Shown here: positions 15,612 through 24,712 of the stretch, piece by piece
How the letters are laid out: every line of letters starts with the position of its first letter
Numbering within the stretch: position 1 is the stretch's first letter
DNA from: Planctomycetota bacterium
Lineage (GTDB): Bacteria; Planctomycetota; Planctomycetia; Gemmatales; Gemmataceae
Length of the DNA stretch: 35,256 nt
Reading direction: 5' to 3'
NCBI GenBank assembly: GCA_021807595.1
Contig: JAKBCS010000045.1
Coordinates: 1-35,256 of the forward strand
The notes under the pieces: model-generated
The model's database searches: none
Seen by the model: the letters and a program-made list of their open reading frames with translations, nothing else
What the model was told of the DNA's origin: nothing
Position numbers and translations under genes: made by a program

Positions 15612-17180
15612 CTAATTGTGTCGATAGTGCATGTCTTCGCAAAGGCGTTCGAGCGCTTCGCGGGCAAAATAGGCTACATCCACATCTTCGGCGTCGGCGA
15701 GGCGGTCGAGATCGGGCCAGAGCAGCGTCAGATTCTCGACGGCGACGAGTTGAATGGTGTCGTGAACGCGCTGCGGATCTTCGCTGGTCAGCGTTTGCCG
15801 AAACCATTGAAGCGCTTGTCGTTCGCCCAATCGCGCCAGCGCGGCGCGGGCGGCTTGGCGGACGTCGGGATTGGGATCGCGGCGAGCATCTTGCAGAGTC
15901 ATCAACACTTCGCCTCGGCTGAGCGGCTCCCACCAACCGAGACTGCCGACGGCGCTGAGACGGATCGACGGATCCCAATCGCGCGCCGCCAACAACAGAA
16001 ACGCCTCGGTCTGCGAGGACGGATGACCGCGCAGCGCGCGGAGGACGGCGCGATAGGGAATCTCTTGCGGAATCGACGGTCGGCGCGGCGGAGCGGCGCG
16101 ACGGCGGCTCTGCGCGCGGCGGACCATTGGCACGCGCTGCATCACCCACTCGCGCAGCAGTGGTGCGATGCGCGGATGCGCCGACCACGTCAGCGATTGC
16201 AACGCCAAGTCGGCGTGCGGATAGTGCGGCGTCGCCAACAGCGGCAGCACGGCTTCGCCCGCCTCGGCGCGAAGATCGATCAACGCCTGGAGTATGTCGC
16301 GCTGCTCTTCTAACGACCCGTCGGACAGGCGCTCGCCCAAGAGTGCTGGCGCTTCCTGCAAAAAGTCGGTCAGGGCGGGTTCGAGCGATGCCAGGCGCGA
16401 CAGTTGCCAGCTGAATGCCTCTTGTTCCGAGTTATCGGCTAGGACCGTCTCGGCATGGGGGGCGCGGCGGAGCAAACGCAAGGCTTCGACGTAGATGCGC
16501 ACCGCCAACGGATCGATGCACTCGGTGCGATTGTCCCACAGTGTTTCGATGAGTTCTCCGGCGCGGGCCTCGGCGACGACGAGGGGCGGCACGCCAAAGC
16601 GCAGCCCCTCCAGAGCGCGATGCAGCACGCGCAGAGCGGCGCGGCCGAGCGGCGCATCGAACTGGCGCAGATAGCCGGAAAAGTTGAGAAAGCAGATCGT
16701 CTCGGCGGCGAAAAACTGACCCAACGGCGGATCGCCGGCGCTCTCGGCACAGCGGAGCAAGTGCGGCAAACTCTGCGAACGATTGAGGCTGCGCAGACCG
16801 TTGGCCAGGTCGATCCAATACCACGCCTGTTCGATTTGATCGTCGGTCAAGCGCCGTTGGAGTTGGCGTTCGAGAATGCGTCCGGCGTCGTCGGTTCCCA
16901 GTTCGGCGAGGGCGCGAACCTGCACGACGTACTGCATCCCCGCCCGCAGGCTCGATTCGATGGCGGCCACTTCGCCGCGCTCCAACAACTCGCGGAAGCG
17001 CGCCTTGGTCGATTCGACCGCCGACTCGCTCAGTTGTCCGCCCTGAAACAGATCGATGTGTTGACGACTGATCGGCGACAACTCGTCGCGCAGCGTTTCC
17101 TCGCGCCGCCGCCGCAACCACAACAGGGCCGCCGCCAACAACAAAGGTATCAACAGAATCGAGATCGTCACGACCTGCAT
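15612..17180 (-). CDS. Membrane-anchored HEAT-repeat protein
   Basis: The 522-residue product has one N-terminal hydrophobic helix (about 3-21) followed by RRRREE, so the rest is probably cytoplasmic. It is built of helical hairpins; the C-terminal part has clear HEAT units such as WDPSIRLSAVGSLGWW and PNPDVRQAARAALARLGE. Such proteins are scaffolds for protein contacts. The ATG at 17180 is chosen because GGAAGGTGAT directly precedes it; the frame stays open to 17201 only. Convergent with the gene at 15042. Its partner is unknown. The end is set by a stop just before the 15550-15600 inverted repeat. Confidence 0.82.
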   Translation of the reverse strand: MQVVTISILLIPLLLAAALLWLRRRREETLRDELSPISRQHIDLFQGGQLSESAVESTKARFRELLERGEVAAIESSLRAGMQYVVQVRALAELGTDDAGRILERQLQRRLTDDQIEQAWYWIDLANGLRSLNRSQSLPHLLRCAESAGDPPLGQFFAAETICFLNFSGYLRQFDAPLGRAALRVLHRALEGLRFGVPPLVVAEARAGELIETLWDNRTECIDPLAVRIYVEALRLLRRAPHAETVLADNSEQEAFSWQLSRLASLEPALTDFLQEAPALLGERLSDGSLEEQRDILQALIDLRAEAGEAVLPLLATPHYPHADLALQSLTWSAHPRIAPLLREWVMQRVPMVRRAQSRRRAAPPRRPSIPQEIPYRAVLRALRGHPSSQTEAFLLLAARDWDPSIRLSAVGSLGWWEPLSRGEVLMTLQDARRDPNPDVRQAARAALARLGERQALQWFRQTLTSEDPQRVHDTIQLVAVENLTLLWPDLDRLADAEDVDVAYFAREALERLCEDMHYRHN

Positions 17181-17223
17181 ATCACCTTCCGCCGTCTGCA
17201 CGGCTTAGAAACTATCCGCAAAG

Positions 17224-17262
17224 CCCCCTCTTCCCCTGAGTGCAGGGTGAGAGAGGAGCTTG
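17224..17262. repeat. Dispersed palindromic repeat, CTCTCCCC family, copy 3 (degenerate)
   Basis: CCCCTCTTCCCCTGAGTGCAGGG followed by TGAGAGAGGAGCTTGGG forms an imperfect stem-loop in the gap between proA and the HEAT gene. It shares CCCTGNACTCAGGG-like core sequence with the copy at 32132. Confidence 0.5.
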
Positions 17263-17282
17263 GGAGACAATTTCAGCCGCGC

Positions 17283-18575
17283 TCATTCTCCGCGAATGTG
17301 TCCGTCGCCGTAAACGACATACTTGTAGCCGGTCAACTCCAGCAAGCCGCAGGGACCGCGGGCGTGAAACTTATCGGTGCTGATGCCCATTTCCGCACCC
17401 AAACCGAGTTCTTGGCCGTCGTGAAAGCGCGTGCTGGCGTTGACCAACACCGCCGCCGAATCGACCGCCGCCGTGAACCGCCGCGCCGCGCTCCAATCTT
17501 CGGTCACAATCGCGTCGGTGTGGCCGGAACCGTGGCGGGCGATATGGGCGACCGCTTCGTCTCGATCGGCCACAATCTTGATTGATAGCACAAGATCGAG
17601 AAATTCGGTATCAAAATCTTCGTCCGTCGCCGGAATCGCTTCGGGCACGAGGCGGCGCGTCGCCGGACAGCCGCGCAGTTCCACGCCGCGCCGGCGCAGA
17701 CTCGCGGCTACGCGCGGCAGAAACGTCGGCGCGATGGCCTCTTCGACGAGCAGACATTCCATCGCGTTGCACACGCCGGGACGCTGGCACTTGGCGTTCA
17801 GCACGATCCGCTCGGCGCGGTCGAGATCGGCAGTTTTCTCGACGAAAACGTGACAGATGCCCTTGTAGTGTTTCAGCACCGGCATCCGCGCTTCCTGGGC
17901 GACGCGGCGGATCAGGCTCTCGCCGCCGCGCGGAATAACCAGATCGATAAAGTCGTTCATTTTCAGCAGGTGGCCGACTGCCGCACGATCGGTGGAGGCG
18001 ACGAGTTGCACGGCGTCCTCCGGTAGCTCGACCCGACGAAAGGCGTGGCGAAGGATGGCGTGCAAGGCACGATTGCTGTGCAGCGCCTCGCGTCCGCCGC
18101 GCAGCAAGATGGCATTGCCGCTCTTGACGCTCAGCGCCGCCGCATCGACGGTGACGTTGGGCCGCGATTCATAAATGAACAGCAGCACGCCGAGCGGGAC
18201 ACCGACCTTGTGGACCTCCAATCCATTGGGCCGAACGCTGCTGGAGCGAATCTGACCCACGGGATCGGGCAGGGCGGCGACTTCGCGCATCCCGGCGGCG
18301 GCGTCCTGGATGCGTCGAGGCGTCAAGCGCAGGCGGTCGATCTGAGCGGCGCTCAGACCGAGTTCGACGGCTCCGGCGAGATCTTTCTCGTTGGCTTCTA
18401 AAACCTCCTCGGTGCGCGCCTCGAGTGCCTCGGCCGCGAGCAGCAGCCCCTCGTTCTTGCGCTGGCCGCCCATCGTGGCCAGCGCGCGCGCGGCCGCACG
18501 CGCGCGCCGAGCCAAATCCACGCAAGAAGCGTAGATATCTTCGGAAGAAGGGGAAACGGACGCGGCGGCGCTCAT
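17283..18575 (-). CDS. proA: Gamma-glutamyl phosphate reductase
   Basis: The 430-residue product converts gamma-glutamyl phosphate to glutamate semialdehyde with NADPH, the second step of proline synthesis. It has the aldehyde dehydrogenase fold with [15 protein letters not shown] (about 134-148) and the catalytic Cys269 in [11 protein letters not shown]. The end, [17 protein letters not shown], is a family signature. It is last in the operon that starts at recO: its start overlaps the end of the ybbR-like gene by four bases (ATGA). The glutamate kinase gene proB is not in the window. Confidence 0.96.
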   Translation of the reverse strand: MSAAASVSPSSEDIYASCVDLARRARAAARALATMGGQRKNEGLLLAAEALEARTEEVLEANEKDLAGAVELGLSAAQIDRLRLTPRRIQDAAAGMREVAALPDPVGQIRSSSVRPNGLEVHKVGVPLGVLLFIYESRPNVTVDAAALSVKSGNAILLRGGREALHSNRALHAILRHAFRRVELPEDAVQLVASTDRAAVGHLLKMNDFIDLVIPRGGESLIRRVAQEARMPVLKHYKGICHVFVEKTADLDRAERIVLNAKCQRPGVCNAMECLLVEEAIAPTFLPRVAASLRRRGVELRGCPATRRLVPEAIPATDEDFDTEFLDLVLSIKIVADRDEAVAHIARHGSGHTDAIVTEDWSAARRFTAAVDSAAVLVNASTRFHDGQELGLGAEMGISTDKFHARGPCGLLELTGYKYVVYGDGHIRGE

Positions 18576-19579
18576 GGTGATTCTCGAAAAGTGTCGCGTT
18601 CGGATTTTCCTAAGCCTCGCGGCGGTGTATCCAGCGGCACGAGTTGGAAGGACACGCCGCTCGGCGGCTCCTGGGCCAACTCAAACTCTTTGGGTAATTG
18701 TATCCGAATCGGCTCGTGGTATCTGCCCGCCGACATGCCGCCGCCCGTTAAATCGACGTAGGCGTAGGCTTTCGGCGCGTCTTCGCGCACGGGGCCGCGC
18801 ACGCGCAGCGCGATGCGCCCAGCGCGTTCCCCGGCGAATTTCGGGCGCAGTCCGAAATCGAACGGGCACAAGAAATGCACCGGAACCTCGGTCAATTCGT
18901 AGACTTTTCGCACCTGAGGCGGCAGTCGGACGCTGACGCGATTGGGCGTTGTCTGTACCGGCCAGCCCTCCAGCTCTTGAACCAGCGGCACGCGAATCGG
19001 CGATCCGACCCTCGGCGAGCGCGACGGCAATTCGGAAGGCTGCGTGGCAATCGCTCGCGCCCGTTCCAAGACTTCTTGCGGACCCTTGACCAGCACGGTC
19101 GCCGGTTCGATCGCCGCCGCCAATCCTTCTTCTTCTCCCACCGAATCGAAGCGCACCGGCAGACGCCTTTCCACCAGGCGATGCAGGGTCAGGGCGATGT
19201 GATTGCGGCCCTCCACGACCAGACCAGCGACGCCGGGCGGCGCGTGCAAGTCGGAGTTATCGACGACGATGGTATCGTTGTGTCGGCTTTCGTGGAGATG
19301 CTCGGCGGGCACGGAAAAAGTCAACGGGATATGTAGCTCATTGTGTTGGAGCATGCCTTGCAGTTCGCGGATGCGCAGCGGCGAGCCGGTGAACGACACC
19401 ATGACGTGGCTCGGCCCATTGATCTGAAGGCGATAGTGGTCGGCTTGATCGGGGGCGAGCGCGACTTGAACGGGAACGGGCACATTGTCGAGGACTTCTT
19501 GATCGCGGCTGCGCGCATACAACCAAACCAACAGCGCCAAACTCAGAGCCACGACCATCGAAAGCATACGATCGAACAT
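18572..19579 (-). CDS. YbbR-domain membrane protein (CdaR-like)
   Basis: The 335-residue product has one transmembrane helix (about 5-24) and then extracytoplasmic repeated YbbR-type beta domains, with pairs such as VPVPVQV and RLPVRF, and [18 protein letters not shown]. In Firmicutes the YbbR protein CdaR sits next to the c-di-AMP synthase CdaA and modulates it. Here the gene directly follows cdaA with about 70 bases between, so the same role is inferred. The ATG at 19579 has GAGGTG 5 bases upstream and gives the better start than a GTG at 19594. Its stop overlaps the start of proA. Confidence 0.85.
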   Translation of the reverse strand: MFDRMLSMVVALSLALLVWLYARSRDQEVLDNVPVPVQVALAPDQADHYRLQINGPSHVMVSFTGSPLRIRELQGMLQHNELHIPLTFSVPAEHLHESRHNDTIVVDNSDLHAPPGVAGLVVEGRNHIALTLHRLVERRLPVRFDSVGEEEGLAAAIEPATVLVKGPQEVLERARAIATQPSELPSRSPRVGSPIRVPLVQELEGWPVQTTPNRVSVRLPPQVRKVYELTEVPVHFLCPFDFGLRPKFAGERAGRIALRVRGPVREDAPKAYAYVDLTGGGMSAGRYHEPIRIQLPKEFELAQEPPSGVSFQLVPLDTPPRGLGKSERDTFRESP

Positions 19580-19650
19580 CGGCACCTCGAACACGCATCC
19601 GTACCGGCAAAGACAACTCTCGCTAGAGCCTCGGACTGAGAAGTAAGGTT

Positions 19651-20508
19651 TTACGCCGCCGTTAGCTGTTGCAGCTTCTCGTCCTTTTTGGTCGGGTCGG
19701 GGTCGGGCGGACGACGGCTGAGTAAGTCCGCCAGCCGACGCGACAGATTCTCGCGCGGCACGGCTTCGAGCTTACCGCCCACCGCCAACGAGATGCGCCC
19801 GGTCTCTTCGCTGACCACCAACAAGACGGCGTCGGTCTCCTCGCTCATGCACAGGGCGGAGCGATGCCGCATGCCCATGTGCATGTTGATTCCTTCGGGC
19901 GGTTGACCCAACGGCAGTTGACAAGCCGCCGCCGCCACGCGTCCGCCGCACAGAATCACCGCGCCGTCGTGCAGCGGACTGCGCTTGCTGAATATCGCCC
20001 GCAACAGATTCGCCGACACCTCGCCATCGATCCCTTCACCCGTCTCGACGTACATCGCCAACCCCATCTCGCGCTCGATGACGATGAGTGCGCCGATGCA
20101 ATCGCGCGACATGGCTTCGGCGGCGTCGGCGAGCCGGTCGGCCAACGGATGGTCGGGCGTGCTGACGAAGTAGCGCAAAATGCGCGAGCGTCCCAACACC
20201 ATCAGACCGCGGCGCAACTCCGGCTGAAAGATGACCAGCAGACCGAGCAATACCGTCGTCAACAGGTAATCGAGAACGCGGCCCAGCACGGTCAAATCGA
20301 AACTGGCGATGATGACTTGAGCGACGAGGAAGAGGCCGACGGCGAGCAAGCCCAAGCCGCGCACCATGCCCGCGCCGCGCGTCTTACCGAGCAGACGCAA
20401 AATCAAATAGATCGTCACGGCGAGAATGGCGATTTCCACCACGTCGCGCGTGCCGATCGATTCATACAGCTGGGCCAGTCGATCCCGCAAGGCTTCCCCC
20501 TCCTTCAC
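19651..20508 (-). CDS. cdaA: Diadenylate cyclase CdaA (c-di-AMP synthase)
   Basis: The 285-residue product joins two ATP molecules to the second messenger c-di-AMP. Three transmembrane helices (about 24-41, 48-66 and 76-95) anchor it in the inner membrane. The DAC domain follows, with the DGA motif at 181-183 and RHR at 214-216, both needed for catalysis. The frame starts with GTG at 20508, inside the end of folP (overlap 47 bases). A TTG at 20490 has AAGGAGG 8 bases before it and may be the true start, leaving 279 residues. The overlap suggests translational coupling with folP. Confidence 0.94.
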   Translation of the reverse strand: MKEGEALRDRLAQLYESIGTRDVVEIAILAVTIYLILRLLGKTRGAGMVRGLGLLAVGLFLVAQVIIASFDLTVLGRVLDYLLTTVLLGLLVIFQPELRRGLMVLGRSRILRYFVSTPDHPLADRLADAAEAMSRDCIGALIVIEREMGLAMYVETGEGIDGEVSANLLRAIFSKRSPLHDGAVILCGGRVAAAACQLPLGQPPEGINMHMGMRHRSALCMSEETDAVLLVVSEETGRISLAVGGKLEAVPRENLSRRLADLLSRRPPDPDPTKKDEKLQQLTAA

Positions 20509-21352
20509 TCGCTTTCAATGCTTCCAACACTACGATGGCGTCGCGCGTCTCGGCGACATCGTGGACGCGGACGATTTGGGCGCTGCCGCGCATCAGGGCG
20601 TAACAGGCGGCGGCCAGCGATCCCGCTAAACGCCGTTCCAAAGGCCGATCCAGCAGCTTGCCCAGAAAGCCCTTGCGCGAGACTCCCAGACAGACGGGCC
20701 GGCCCAGGCGTCGCAGTTCCTCCAGATGGCGCAACAGTCGCAAGTTGTGTTCTCTCGTTTTCCCGAAGCCGATGCCGGGATCGAACACCAACCGCGCATC
20801 CGCTATACCGACATCGCGGCAAGTCTGCAACCTCGCCTCAAGGAATTCGACCACTTCCGCGACGACATTTTCATAGTGGGGGGCCAACTGCATCGTGGCC
20901 GGCGTCCCCCGCATGTGCATGACAATCGCGCCCGCCTCGCGGGTTCGCACCACCTCAAGCATGCCCGGATCGCCTTGGAGAGCGGTGACATCGTTGATGA
21001 TGTGCGCCCCGGCTTCGAGTGCTTGCCGGGCCACCTCGGCTTTGCTGGTATCCACGGAGAGCGGCACGGAAGTGCGTTGGGCCAGGCGGCGCACCACGGG
21101 AACGACGCGCGCCAATTCGTCTTCGAGCGCGATGGGTTGCGATCCGGGGCGCGTCGATTCGCCGCCGATGTCGAGCAGGTCCGCGCCTTGCTCGACTAAC
21201 TGGAGCGCGTGGGCTACGGCGGCGTCGGGATCGAGATAGCGTCCGCCGTCGGAAAAGCTATCCGGCGTCACGTTGACTATGCCCATGACCAAGGGAGGCG
21301 AGCCGGGCGTCAACGTGCGGTCGCGCAGCTGCCAGATCGAAGAATCGGACAA
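20462..21352 (-). CDS. folP: Dihydropteroate synthase
   Basis: The 296-residue TIM-barrel protein condenses para-aminobenzoate with hydroxymethyl-dihydropterin diphosphate in folate synthesis and is the usual sulfonamide target. Signatures are MGIVNVTPDSFSDGG (23-37), DIGGESTRPG (61-70), VSVDTSK-like PLSVDTSK, FDPGIGFGKT and GVSRKGFLG. The start is a TTG at 21352: no ATG or GTG is in frame upstream, and the preceding lptE gene ends at 21357. The gene therefore overlaps or abuts its neighbours on both sides, consistent with one polycistronic message. Confidence 0.96.
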   Translation of the reverse strand: MSDSSIWQLRDRTLTPGSPPLVMGIVNVTPDSFSDGGRYLDPDAAVAHALQLVEQGADLLDIGGESTRPGSQPIALEDELARVVPVVRRLAQRTSVPLSVDTSKAEVARQALEAGAHIINDVTALQGDPGMLEVVRTREAGAIVMHMRGTPATMQLAPHYENVVAEVVEFLEARLQTCRDVGIADARLVFDPGIGFGKTREHNLRLLRHLEELRRLGRPVCLGVSRKGFLGKLLDRPLERRLAGSLAAACYALMRGSAQIVRVHDVAETRDAIVVLEALKASEGGGSLAGSTGPAV

Positions 21353-21356
21353 GGCA

Positions 21357-22211
21357 TCACCACGGCTTTTCCATCATGTTGACGATCTGTTCGGCCATCT
21401 TGGCGCAGGCGTCCTGCTGAGCCGTCGCCAGAGATTGACCGATTTCCACGCGATAGTGGGCGATGGATCGCACCAGTACCCCGCCATGGAATCCTCCCGT
21501 CGGCAGTGGTGCCACCGGAGGTCCGCCCATCGCGCCGGATGCGTTGTTCTGACCCAGCGATGGATTGTTGGTGTCAGACGTTTGCGAAGGGTCATCGGAC
21601 AGGGTGGCTTGCGTGTTGCTCGGCGAGACGGGAGCGGCGTTGAAGGGCATTTGCAGCAGACCGCCCGGCATGGTCGCCAACAAGGGATCCTGCATGCCCG
21701 GCAGGATACCGGCCGGCGGCGGCGGTTCGATGTTGCGAGGAGAGGGCGAGGAGATCAGCCGCCCCGTGCGCATATCTTTCAGCTTGATGGCGCAGGTCAT
21801 CGTCACTTCGTATTCGCGGACTTCGTTGAGCTGGTTGTAGTTGAGGGCGATCTGTTGGAAATCCACGATGCGACCCGAAAGCTCCAGGTCGGGCTCTCGG
21901 TCGTTGACCTTGTACGGCGTGATCTGTTCGATCTGATGTACCAGCGTCTCGGTCAGCTGCATTTCCAAACCCGGAACCGGCACGACGGCCCAGAAGGTGG
22001 AGTCTTTGAAGATTTTCACCTTGATGGTTTTGTAGCGCTTGTCGAAGTTCGGCGCGGTGCTGTAGCCGAAGATGATCGGCTTGCCGCCGTTCCAACTGAA
22101 GAGTTGGCCGATTTCGCACGCGGGCACGGCCAACCCCGCGCCGGCCAACGCCAGCAGCAGCGAACGCCGAGTCCACAGTTTCGGCGGATCGGGCGGAAGA
22201 GGTTGGGTCAT
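21357..22211 (-). CDS. lptE: LPS-assembly lipoprotein LptE-like
   Basis: The 284-residue product has a basic, RR-containing start, a hydrophobic core and AVPAC, a non-canonical lipobox. The body has the features of LptE, the outer-membrane plug for the LPS translocon LptD: an early GYST-type segment, LTETLVHQIEQITPYKV, then DLELSGRIVDFQQIALNYN and YEVTMTCAIKLKDMRTGRLI. A long, low-complexity Pro/Asn/Gly-rich insertion (about 160-235) precedes a helical end (RVEIGQSLATAQQDACAKMA). ATG at 22211 gives the signal sequence. In this operon it is next to a BamD-like gene, supporting an outer-membrane assembly role. Confidence 0.78.
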   Translation of the reverse strand: MTQPLPPDPPKLWTRRSLLLALAGAGLAVPACEIGQLFSWNGGKPIIFGYSTAPNFDKRYKTIKVKIFKDSTFWAVVPVPGLEMQLTETLVHQIEQITPYKVNDREPDLELSGRIVDFQQIALNYNQLNEVREYEVTMTCAIKLKDMRTGRLISSPSPRNIEPPPPAGILPGMQDPLLATMPGGLLQMPFNAAPVSPSNTQATLSDDPSQTSDTNNPSLGQNNASGAMGGPPVAPLPTGGFHGGVLVRSIAHYRVEIGQSLATAQQDACAKMAEQIVNMMEKPW

Positions 22212-22243
22212 GGGTTTCTCCCAGGGCGTTCGGAAATACATTC

Positions 22244-22307
22244 GGTTAGCCGCCCCGCTCGGTGCGCCGCGAGTTTGCCCACGCTCCGCTGCGCGTCGTG
22301 GCTAACC
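22244..22307. repeat. Dispersed palindromic repeat, GGTTAGCC family, copy 2
   Basis: GGTTAGCC and GGCTAACC are the arms; the right half (22280-22307) reads as the reverse complement of the copy at 14840-14867 with 25 of 28 bases identical. It fills most of the gap between the BamD-like gene and lptE, inside the operon. Confidence 0.7.
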
Positions 22308-22326
22308 ACCTCCTCCGCGCATCGGG

Positions 22327-23670
22327 TTAACTGCCTCCGCCGCCGCCTACGCCGGGCAGCGGGCGCGGTTGGCCGAGGTCTTGGGCGTCCGGCGTCGGAC
22401 GGGGCGGCACAACTTGTTCGGGATTCTGTGCCGGGCGGGGCATCGGAACCGTCTCCGGTTGATTGACGACGGGGCGCGGCGGATGCAACAACTCGGTCGG
22501 TCGGCCTTCGCCCTCCGGCGGCGCTCCCATCTTCTCGCGCTGCTCTTGGGCCGACTTGGCGTAGATTTCCTTCATCCGTTGCAACGAACGCTCTGCCGCC
22601 TCTGTGCCCGGGAAGCGGCGGGTTACAATCGCGTAGTAGAAATACGCCGAACCGAGATGGGCCGTCCGCCGATAGAATTCGGCTTTCTGATAATCGCTTT
22701 CGGCCTGATGCTGGTTGATCGAGTTCAGCAGGCCCTTGAGTTCTTGCTTTCTCTCCGGCGTCAAATCCGGCATCCGCAGCGCGTTGTCCACCAGCTTGCG
22801 CGCGTCGTGGACCTTCTTGCCGTCGAACAGTTCGCTGCCGGTGTTCATCAGCTTCGCTTTAATGGCCCATTCGATAGCTTCATTGGCCAAGGGACTGTCG
22901 GGGAATTTCCTGCACAACTCGCTGAATTGGTCGTCGGCGTCTCGATAGTTCTCGTTGATCCAGGCGATGTAGCCGCACAGATACATCGCTTTGTCGGCGT
23001 ACTGTCCGCCCTTGCCTTCGTAAGTGCCGACGTCCTTGAGGCGTTCGACGGCTCGGCCTTCGCGGTCGAGGAACGGTTTGCGTTTGTCGAAGCTGACGTA
23101 GTGCGGCACCACGATCCAGCGTTTACCGTCGCGCTGTTCCTTCGTCTCGCGCATTTGAATCCAGCTATCTTGCAGCCAAAAGTCGGCGATTTCGTAGATG
23201 TGTCGGATGGCCAAATCGCGGTACGGACTGTAGGTCTGCTTGTTGAGCGACGAAGCGTAGACATCGGCGGCCTTGGGCAAATCGCCTCGCAAGCGGGCGC
23301 ATTCCGCTTCGAAGTAAAGCGCTTCCTGAACGACCGAGGCCGGGTTCTTCTCGGAGTTGCCGATGCGATGGAACCATTTCTCGGCTTTGGCGTATTCTTC
23401 GCGTCGATAGTAGTCGTGCGCGCCGGCCAACTCGGCCTCGGCGGATTTCGCGGGCGGCGGGGCTTCGAGATCGAGGTTGCCGTCGCGCAGCACGAAGCTC
23501 TGTACGGGGGAAGCGGGAAGAGGCGGCGGCTTGATGGGGTTGATTTGATCCCAGGTGCAGCCAGCGAACGAACAGCACGCACAGAGGAGGAGCGCGCGGA
23601 TACCCGCCCCGCTTCGGGTCGCGGTTAAACGATGCGCTCGTTCTCGCGTCCTATACTCGTGCTTTTTCAT
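22327..23670 (-). CDS. BamD-like (YfiO) TPR lipoprotein
   Basis: The 447-residue product has a lipoprotein signal ending in SFAGC (Cys near 38). Then come TPR-like hairpins, such as AHDYYRREEYAKAEKWFHRI, YLCGYIAWINENYRDADDQF and HLGSAYFYYAIVTRRFPGT, the last with the shape of the BamD C-terminal segment (YxxAxxxFPxT). A Pro-rich tail ending in a Gly run follows. BamD is the essential partner of BamA in outer-membrane protein insertion. At 447 residues this protein is longer than the 245-residue E. coli BamD, so it may be a more general TPR lipoprotein. ATG at 23670 overlaps the recO stop by one base (TGATG). Confidence 0.7.
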   Translation of the reverse strand: MKKHEYRTRERAHRLTATRSGAGIRALLLCACCSFAGCTWDQINPIKPPPLPASPVQSFVLRDGNLDLEAPPPAKSAEAELAGAHDYYRREEYAKAEKWFHRIGNSEKNPASVVQEALYFEAECARLRGDLPKAADVYASSLNKQTYSPYRDLAIRHIYEIADFWLQDSWIQMRETKEQRDGKRWIVVPHYVSFDKRKPFLDREGRAVERLKDVGTYEGKGGQYADKAMYLCGYIAWINENYRDADDQFSELCRKFPDSPLANEAIEWAIKAKLMNTGSELFDGKKVHDARKLVDNALRMPDLTPERKQELKGLLNSINQHQAESDYQKAEFYRRTAHLGSAYFYYAIVTRRFPGTEAAERSLQRMKEIYAKSAQEQREKMGAPPEGEGRPTELLHPPRPVVNQPETVPMPRPAQNPEQVVPPRPTPDAQDLGQPRPLPGVGGGGGS

Positions 23671-24401
23671 CAGCTTCCCAAATAAGACAGCATTCGAGGC
23701 CGCCGACCCAACAAGTGGGTGATGTACTGTCCGAGCAGTTGTCTCACGTCGGTCCGCACTTCCACGCTCCACATCCCGCGCCAATCGTCGCCGGCCGCGG
23801 CCAAATCGCGCAAGGTTCGATAAGCCGGAGGCGACAGCGGCCGCGCGTCGCGGTGTCCGCCGCGACAGTTCCGGCACAACACGCCGTTGGCCGACGCGCT
23901 GAACCCCGCCTCCGTCTCGTGCATCTCTCCGCCGCAACTGGCGCAACGATCCAGAACCGGGCTATACCCAAGCTCGCGCAGCAAAACCATCTCAAACCGC
24001 GCCACGCGAGGACCGCATTCGCCCCCCAATTCCCTCAGCGTCGTCAGCGCCTCATCGAACAACAACGGATGCGGGTCGTAGTCCTGCGTTCCATCGGCCA
24101 ATAGCTCCGCGACATAGTAGGCGGCGTACAACGCGCTCAAATCCGTGCGCAGCCGAGGGAACCGTTGGATTACTTGCGCCTCCGTCAATAGATCCAAACC
24201 GCCCGATGATTTGCGGAGGAAGACGATACCGCACAACGTCAGCAAGTCAAGAGCGTTCTCGAAGTTCGATTTCAGCCGCCGCCCTCCCTTGGCCAACACG
24301 CGCACCTTACCGAACTCGCGCGTCCAAAGCGTGGCGATCCGGCTGCTCTCGCTCCAATCGGTGGTACGCAAAACGAGCGCAGTAGCTTTCTCCGCCGACA
24401 T
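23670..24401 (-). CDS. recO: DNA repair protein RecO
   Basis: The 243-residue product is RecO, which helps load RecA onto SSB-coated single-stranded DNA in the RecFOR pathway. An N-terminal OB-fold (about 1-80, with ATALVLRTTDWSESSRI and GKVRVLAKGGRR) is followed by a helical domain and a zinc knuckle (Cys153 and 156 in CASCGG, Cys176 and 179 in CRNC). It is first in the minus-strand operon, and the next gene's start overlaps its stop. The ATG at 24401 has GAGAGA before it; a longer start at 24416 is less likely. Confidence 0.94.
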   Translation of the reverse strand: MSAEKATALVLRTTDWSESSRIATLWTREFGKVRVLAKGGRRLKSNFENALDLLTLCGIVFLRKSSGGLDLLTEAQVIQRFPRLRTDLSALYAAYYVAELLADGTQDYDPHPLLFDEALTTLRELGGECGPRVARFEMVLLRELGYSPVLDRCASCGGEMHETEAGFSASANGVLCRNCRGGHRDARPLSPPAYRTLRDLAAAGDDWRGMWSVEVRTDVRQLLGQYITHLLGRRPRMLSYLGS

Positions 24402-24470
24402 GAAGATCTCTCGCACTTTCGCTTCGGCGATCCCAGAAAAATAACTGTCCCAATTTCCACATGCGGCGGG

Positions 24471-24712
24471 TCAGTTTTTAGGAGGTATGTCCACGAACCA
24501 CTTCTCCTGGCCAGGCAGGCGATAAATCTGTGTTTCCAACTGCTTCATCTCCCCAGGCGTCAAACTCGCACCTTGCCGGTGGCTCTTGCGGATGAGTTGC
24601 ACCAAAGGAGGTTTCCCATGCCAAGTCCTCGTCCGTGCAAACCGCAACGCCGTGGAGATGTCGATCGACAACAACCTCGCCTCCGTATAACGAACCAACG
24701 CCGTCCAATTAT
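24471..24712 (-). pseudogene. IS66-like transposase C-terminal relic joined to an unrecognised protein tail
   Basis: On the minus strand NNWTALVRYTEARLLSID is close to the IS66 TnpC C-terminal block NxWxALxRYxEDGxLxID, where the following NNxxER motif is missing. The rest (GKPPLVQLIRKSHRQGASL, then TPGEMKQLETQIYRLPGQ and KWFVDIPPKN) is not IS66-like and may be the end of another gene, now joined. There is no clear start codon except inside the neighbouring hydrolase. Low-confidence relic. Confidence 0.35.
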
